A stretch of 64,000 nt of DNA, taken from an uncultured Roseicyclus sp. (GTDB taxonomy: Bacteria; Pseudomonadota; Alphaproteobacteria; Rhodobacterales; Rhodobacteraceae). The stretch's first letter is position 1; the number at the start of each line of letters is the position of its first letter. The stretch spans positions 434,001-498,000 of the forward strand of contig CANLLF010000002.1 of assembly GCA_947491935.1 (NCBI GenBank), in the 5' to 3' direction. Under the pieces are notes generated by a model. The model was not told the origin of the DNA and searched no databases. It saw nothing but the letters and a program-made list of their open reading frames with translations. Below, piece after piece: positions 62,385 through 64,000 of the stretch. The position numbers were made by a program, and so were the translations under genes.

Positions 62385-63959
62385 GTGAAAATCGGAGCTC
62401 CAAAGGAACTAGAGGCGGGTGAAGCGCGGGTGGCGATGACGCCGGATTCCGCGACGCAGCTGCAAAAACTCGGATATGACTGCCTGATCGAGACCGGTGC
62501 GGGCGCGGCGGCGGGCTTTACCGATGCGGCCTACAAGGCGGCGGGCGTCGAGGTTGTGAAGACCGCGGCGGCCCTGTGGAAGGCGGCCGATATCGTGGCC
62601 AAGGTCAGGCCACCCACCAGTGCGGAAACCAAGAAGCTGCGCCAGGGCCAGTTGCTGATCTCGTTCTTCTATCCCGGCCAGAACGAGAAGCTGATGGAAG
62701 CGGCGCGCGCCAAGGGCGCGAATGTGATCGCGATGGATATGGTACCGCGCATTTCACGGGCGCAGAAGATGGATGCGCTCAGCTCCATGGCCAATATCGC
62801 GGGCTACCGCGCGGTGATCGAGGCGGGCAATAATTTCGGCCGCTTCTTCACCGGCCAGGTGACGGCGGCGGGCAAGGTGCCGCCTGCCAAGGTTCTTGTG
62901 GTCGGTGCCGGTGTGGCGGGCCTTGCCGCGATCGGCACGTCGACGTCGCTCGGCGCGATCACCTACGCCTTCGACGTGCGGCCCGAAGTGGCCGAGCAGG
63001 TCGAGAGCATGGGGGCGGAATTCGTGTTCCTCGATTTCGAGGAGGAGCAGCAGGACGGGTCGGCCACGGGCGGCTATGCCTCCGTCTCCAGCCCCGAATT
63101 CGCCGCCGCGCAGCTTGCCAAGTTCCGCGAGCTTGCGCCGGAGATGGACATCGTGATCACCACGGCGCTGATCCCGGGCCGCGACGCGCCGGAATTGTGG
63201 ACCGAGGACATGGTTGCCTCGATGAAGCCCGGTTCGGTGATCGTGGACCTCGCCGCCGAGCGGGGCGGGAATTGCAAACTGACCGTCAAGGACGAGAAGA
63301 TCGTGACCGACAATGGTGTCACGATCATCGGCTACACGGATTTCCCCAGCCGGATGGCGGCCCAAAGCTCGGCGCTATATGGCAATAATATCCGCCACAT
63401 GATGACCGACCTGACGCCCGAGAAGGACGGCACCGTCAACCATAATATGGACGACGACGTGATCCGGGGTGCGACGGCAGTCTATGCCGAGGAAATCACC
63501 TTCCCGCCGCCGCCGCCCAAGGTGGCCGCCATCGCGGCCGCGCCCAAGAAGGAGAAGCCGCGCGAGTTGACGGCCGAGGAAAAGCGCGCCAACGAAGTGG
63601 CGGCCTTCAAGCAGCAAACCAAGAACCAGGTCACGCTGATTGGTATCGGCGCCGTCCTGGTTCTGGCGGTGGGGCTGATCGCGCCGGCAAGCTTCATGCA
63701 GCATTTCATCGTGTTCATCCTGTCGGTCTTCATCGGCTTCCAGGTGATCTGGAACGTGGCGCATTCGCTCCACACCCCGCTGATGGCGGTGACCAATGCG
63801 ATCTCCTCGATCATTATCCTGGGTGCTCTGATCCAGATCGGGTCAAGCTCGGTGATCATCACGATCCTTGCCGCGCTTGGCATCTTCATGGCCTCCGTCA
63901 ATATCTTCGGCGGCTTCCTTGTGACACGGCGGATGCTCGCCATGTTCCAGAAATCGTAA
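62385..63959 (+). CDS. pntA: NAD(P) transhydrogenase subunit alpha
   Basis: 524 residues from GTG 62385 (GGGGGA 6 bases upstream). Domain I motifs KIGAPKELEAGEARVAMTPD and KVLVVGAGVAGLAAIGTSTSLGA, then after an Ala/Lys linker three to four membrane helices. It is the single-polypeptide alpha form as in E. coli, coupling proton entry to NADPH formation in the inner membrane. It is followed after 15 bases by pntB. Confidence 0.95.
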   Translation: MKIGAPKELEAGEARVAMTPDSATQLQKLGYDCLIETGAGAAAGFTDAAYKAAGVEVVKTAAALWKAADIVAKVRPPTSAETKKLRQGQLLISFFYPGQNEKLMEAARAKGANVIAMDMVPRISRAQKMDALSSMANIAGYRAVIEAGNNFGRFFTGQVTAAGKVPPAKVLVVGAGVAGLAAIGTSTSLGAITYAFDVRPEVAEQVESMGAEFVFLDFEEEQQDGSATGGYASVSSPEFAAAQLAKFRELAPEMDIVITTALIPGRDAPELWTEDMVASMKPGSVIVDLAAERGGNCKLTVKDEKIVTDNGVTIIGYTDFPSRMAAQSSALYGNNIRHMMTDLTPEKDGTVNHNMDDDVIRGATAVYAEEITFPPPPPKVAAIAAAPKKEKPRELTAEEKRANEVAAFKQQTKNQVTLIGIGAVLVLAVGLIAPASFMQHFIVFILSVFIGFQVIWNVAHSLHTPLMAVTNAISSIIILGALIQIGSSSVIITILAALGIFMASVNIFGGFLVTRRMLAMFQKS

Positions 63960-63974
63960 GGGGAGGCTGGGATA

Positions 63975-64000
63975 ATGGATTTCGGATTCACCATTGCAGC
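63975..64000 (+). CDS. pntB: NAD(P) transhydrogenase subunit beta, start only
   Basis: The window ends 26 bases into this gene. The visible codons read MDFGFTIA, the usual PntB beginning, with GGGAGG 8 bases before the ATG. The rest lies outside. Confidence 0.8.

Overview
The window is chromosomal DNA of a high-GC alphaproteobacterium, most probably a Rhodobacterales / Roseobacter-group organism. I infer this from the gene families: a VPLPA-CTERM sorted protein, CarD, a single LolCE-type permease with LolD, a Suv3-like helicase followed by an S4 protein and 7Fe ferredoxin, the lgt-midA-pgeF operon, many 4-base ATGA start/stop overlaps, frequent GTG/TTG starts, and a CtrA-type TTAA-N7-TTAA site. 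No rRNA, tRNA, CRISPR array, insertion sequence or prophage was seen.

Layout. 1-4.1 kb: end of a MORN-repeat gene, a VPLPA-CTERM surface protein, a LuxR-type regulator, a small outer-membrane-like barrel and a small exported protein. 4.2-10.4 kb: a PAPS-forming sulfate adenylyltransferase/APS kinase fused in frame to an N-terminal winged-helix domain and preceded by two identical palindromes; trxB; an Lrp regulator; a TPR-sulfotransferase (a PAPS user); a 45-residue conserved peptide. 10.6-18.6 kb: housekeeping (pgeF-midA-lgt, ubiK-like, YbjN-like, proC-csaA-dehydrogenase, GNAT, tdk, an HTH-like protein). 18.6-25.8 kb: an exported mosaic protein, a KAS III-like enzyme, VOC proteins with a decayed copy, a methyltransferase and an orphan Tat-exported solute-binding protein. 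26-34.9 kb: lolC/E-lolD, a hydrolase with an SCP2 partner, a TPR protein, helicase, S4 protein, fdxA, carD and a lipoprotein. 34.9-44 kb: cobS/cobT, a KefB-type antiporter, a D-lyxose-isomerase-like protein, purD, a glycine-rich-domain protein, xseA and a TetR regulator. 44-54.8 kb: a complete dipeptide-type ABC operon (minus strand) divergent from an argE-like deacetylase, an FAD amino-acid oxidase-like enzyme and an M20 amidohydrolase (plus strand), together a plausible uptake-and-catabolism module for N-acyl amino acids or peptides. 55-64 kb: a class II amidotransferase with a poly-gamma-glutamate-hydrolase-like protein, moaA, a lipoprotein, an acyl-CoA synthetase, a DUF3422 protein, an SDR dehydrogenase and pntA-pntB.

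The observations most worth following are: (1) the second ATPase of the dipeptide-type transporter (48557-49804) carries about 80 extra residues with two transmembrane segments between Walker A and the Q-loop; (2) the winged helix-Sat-APS kinase fusion has a good internal ribosome binding site that could yield a separate enzyme, and twin TTTGTTCA-N4-TGAACAAA operators; (3) a 37-base element is shared by the upstream regions of two unrelated exported-protein genes (4.1 kb and 18.65 kb); (4) an exact 18-bp palindrome lies between the LuxR-type gene and the VPLPA-CTERM gene. All calls come from reading the sequence alone; family names are by recognition, not by search.
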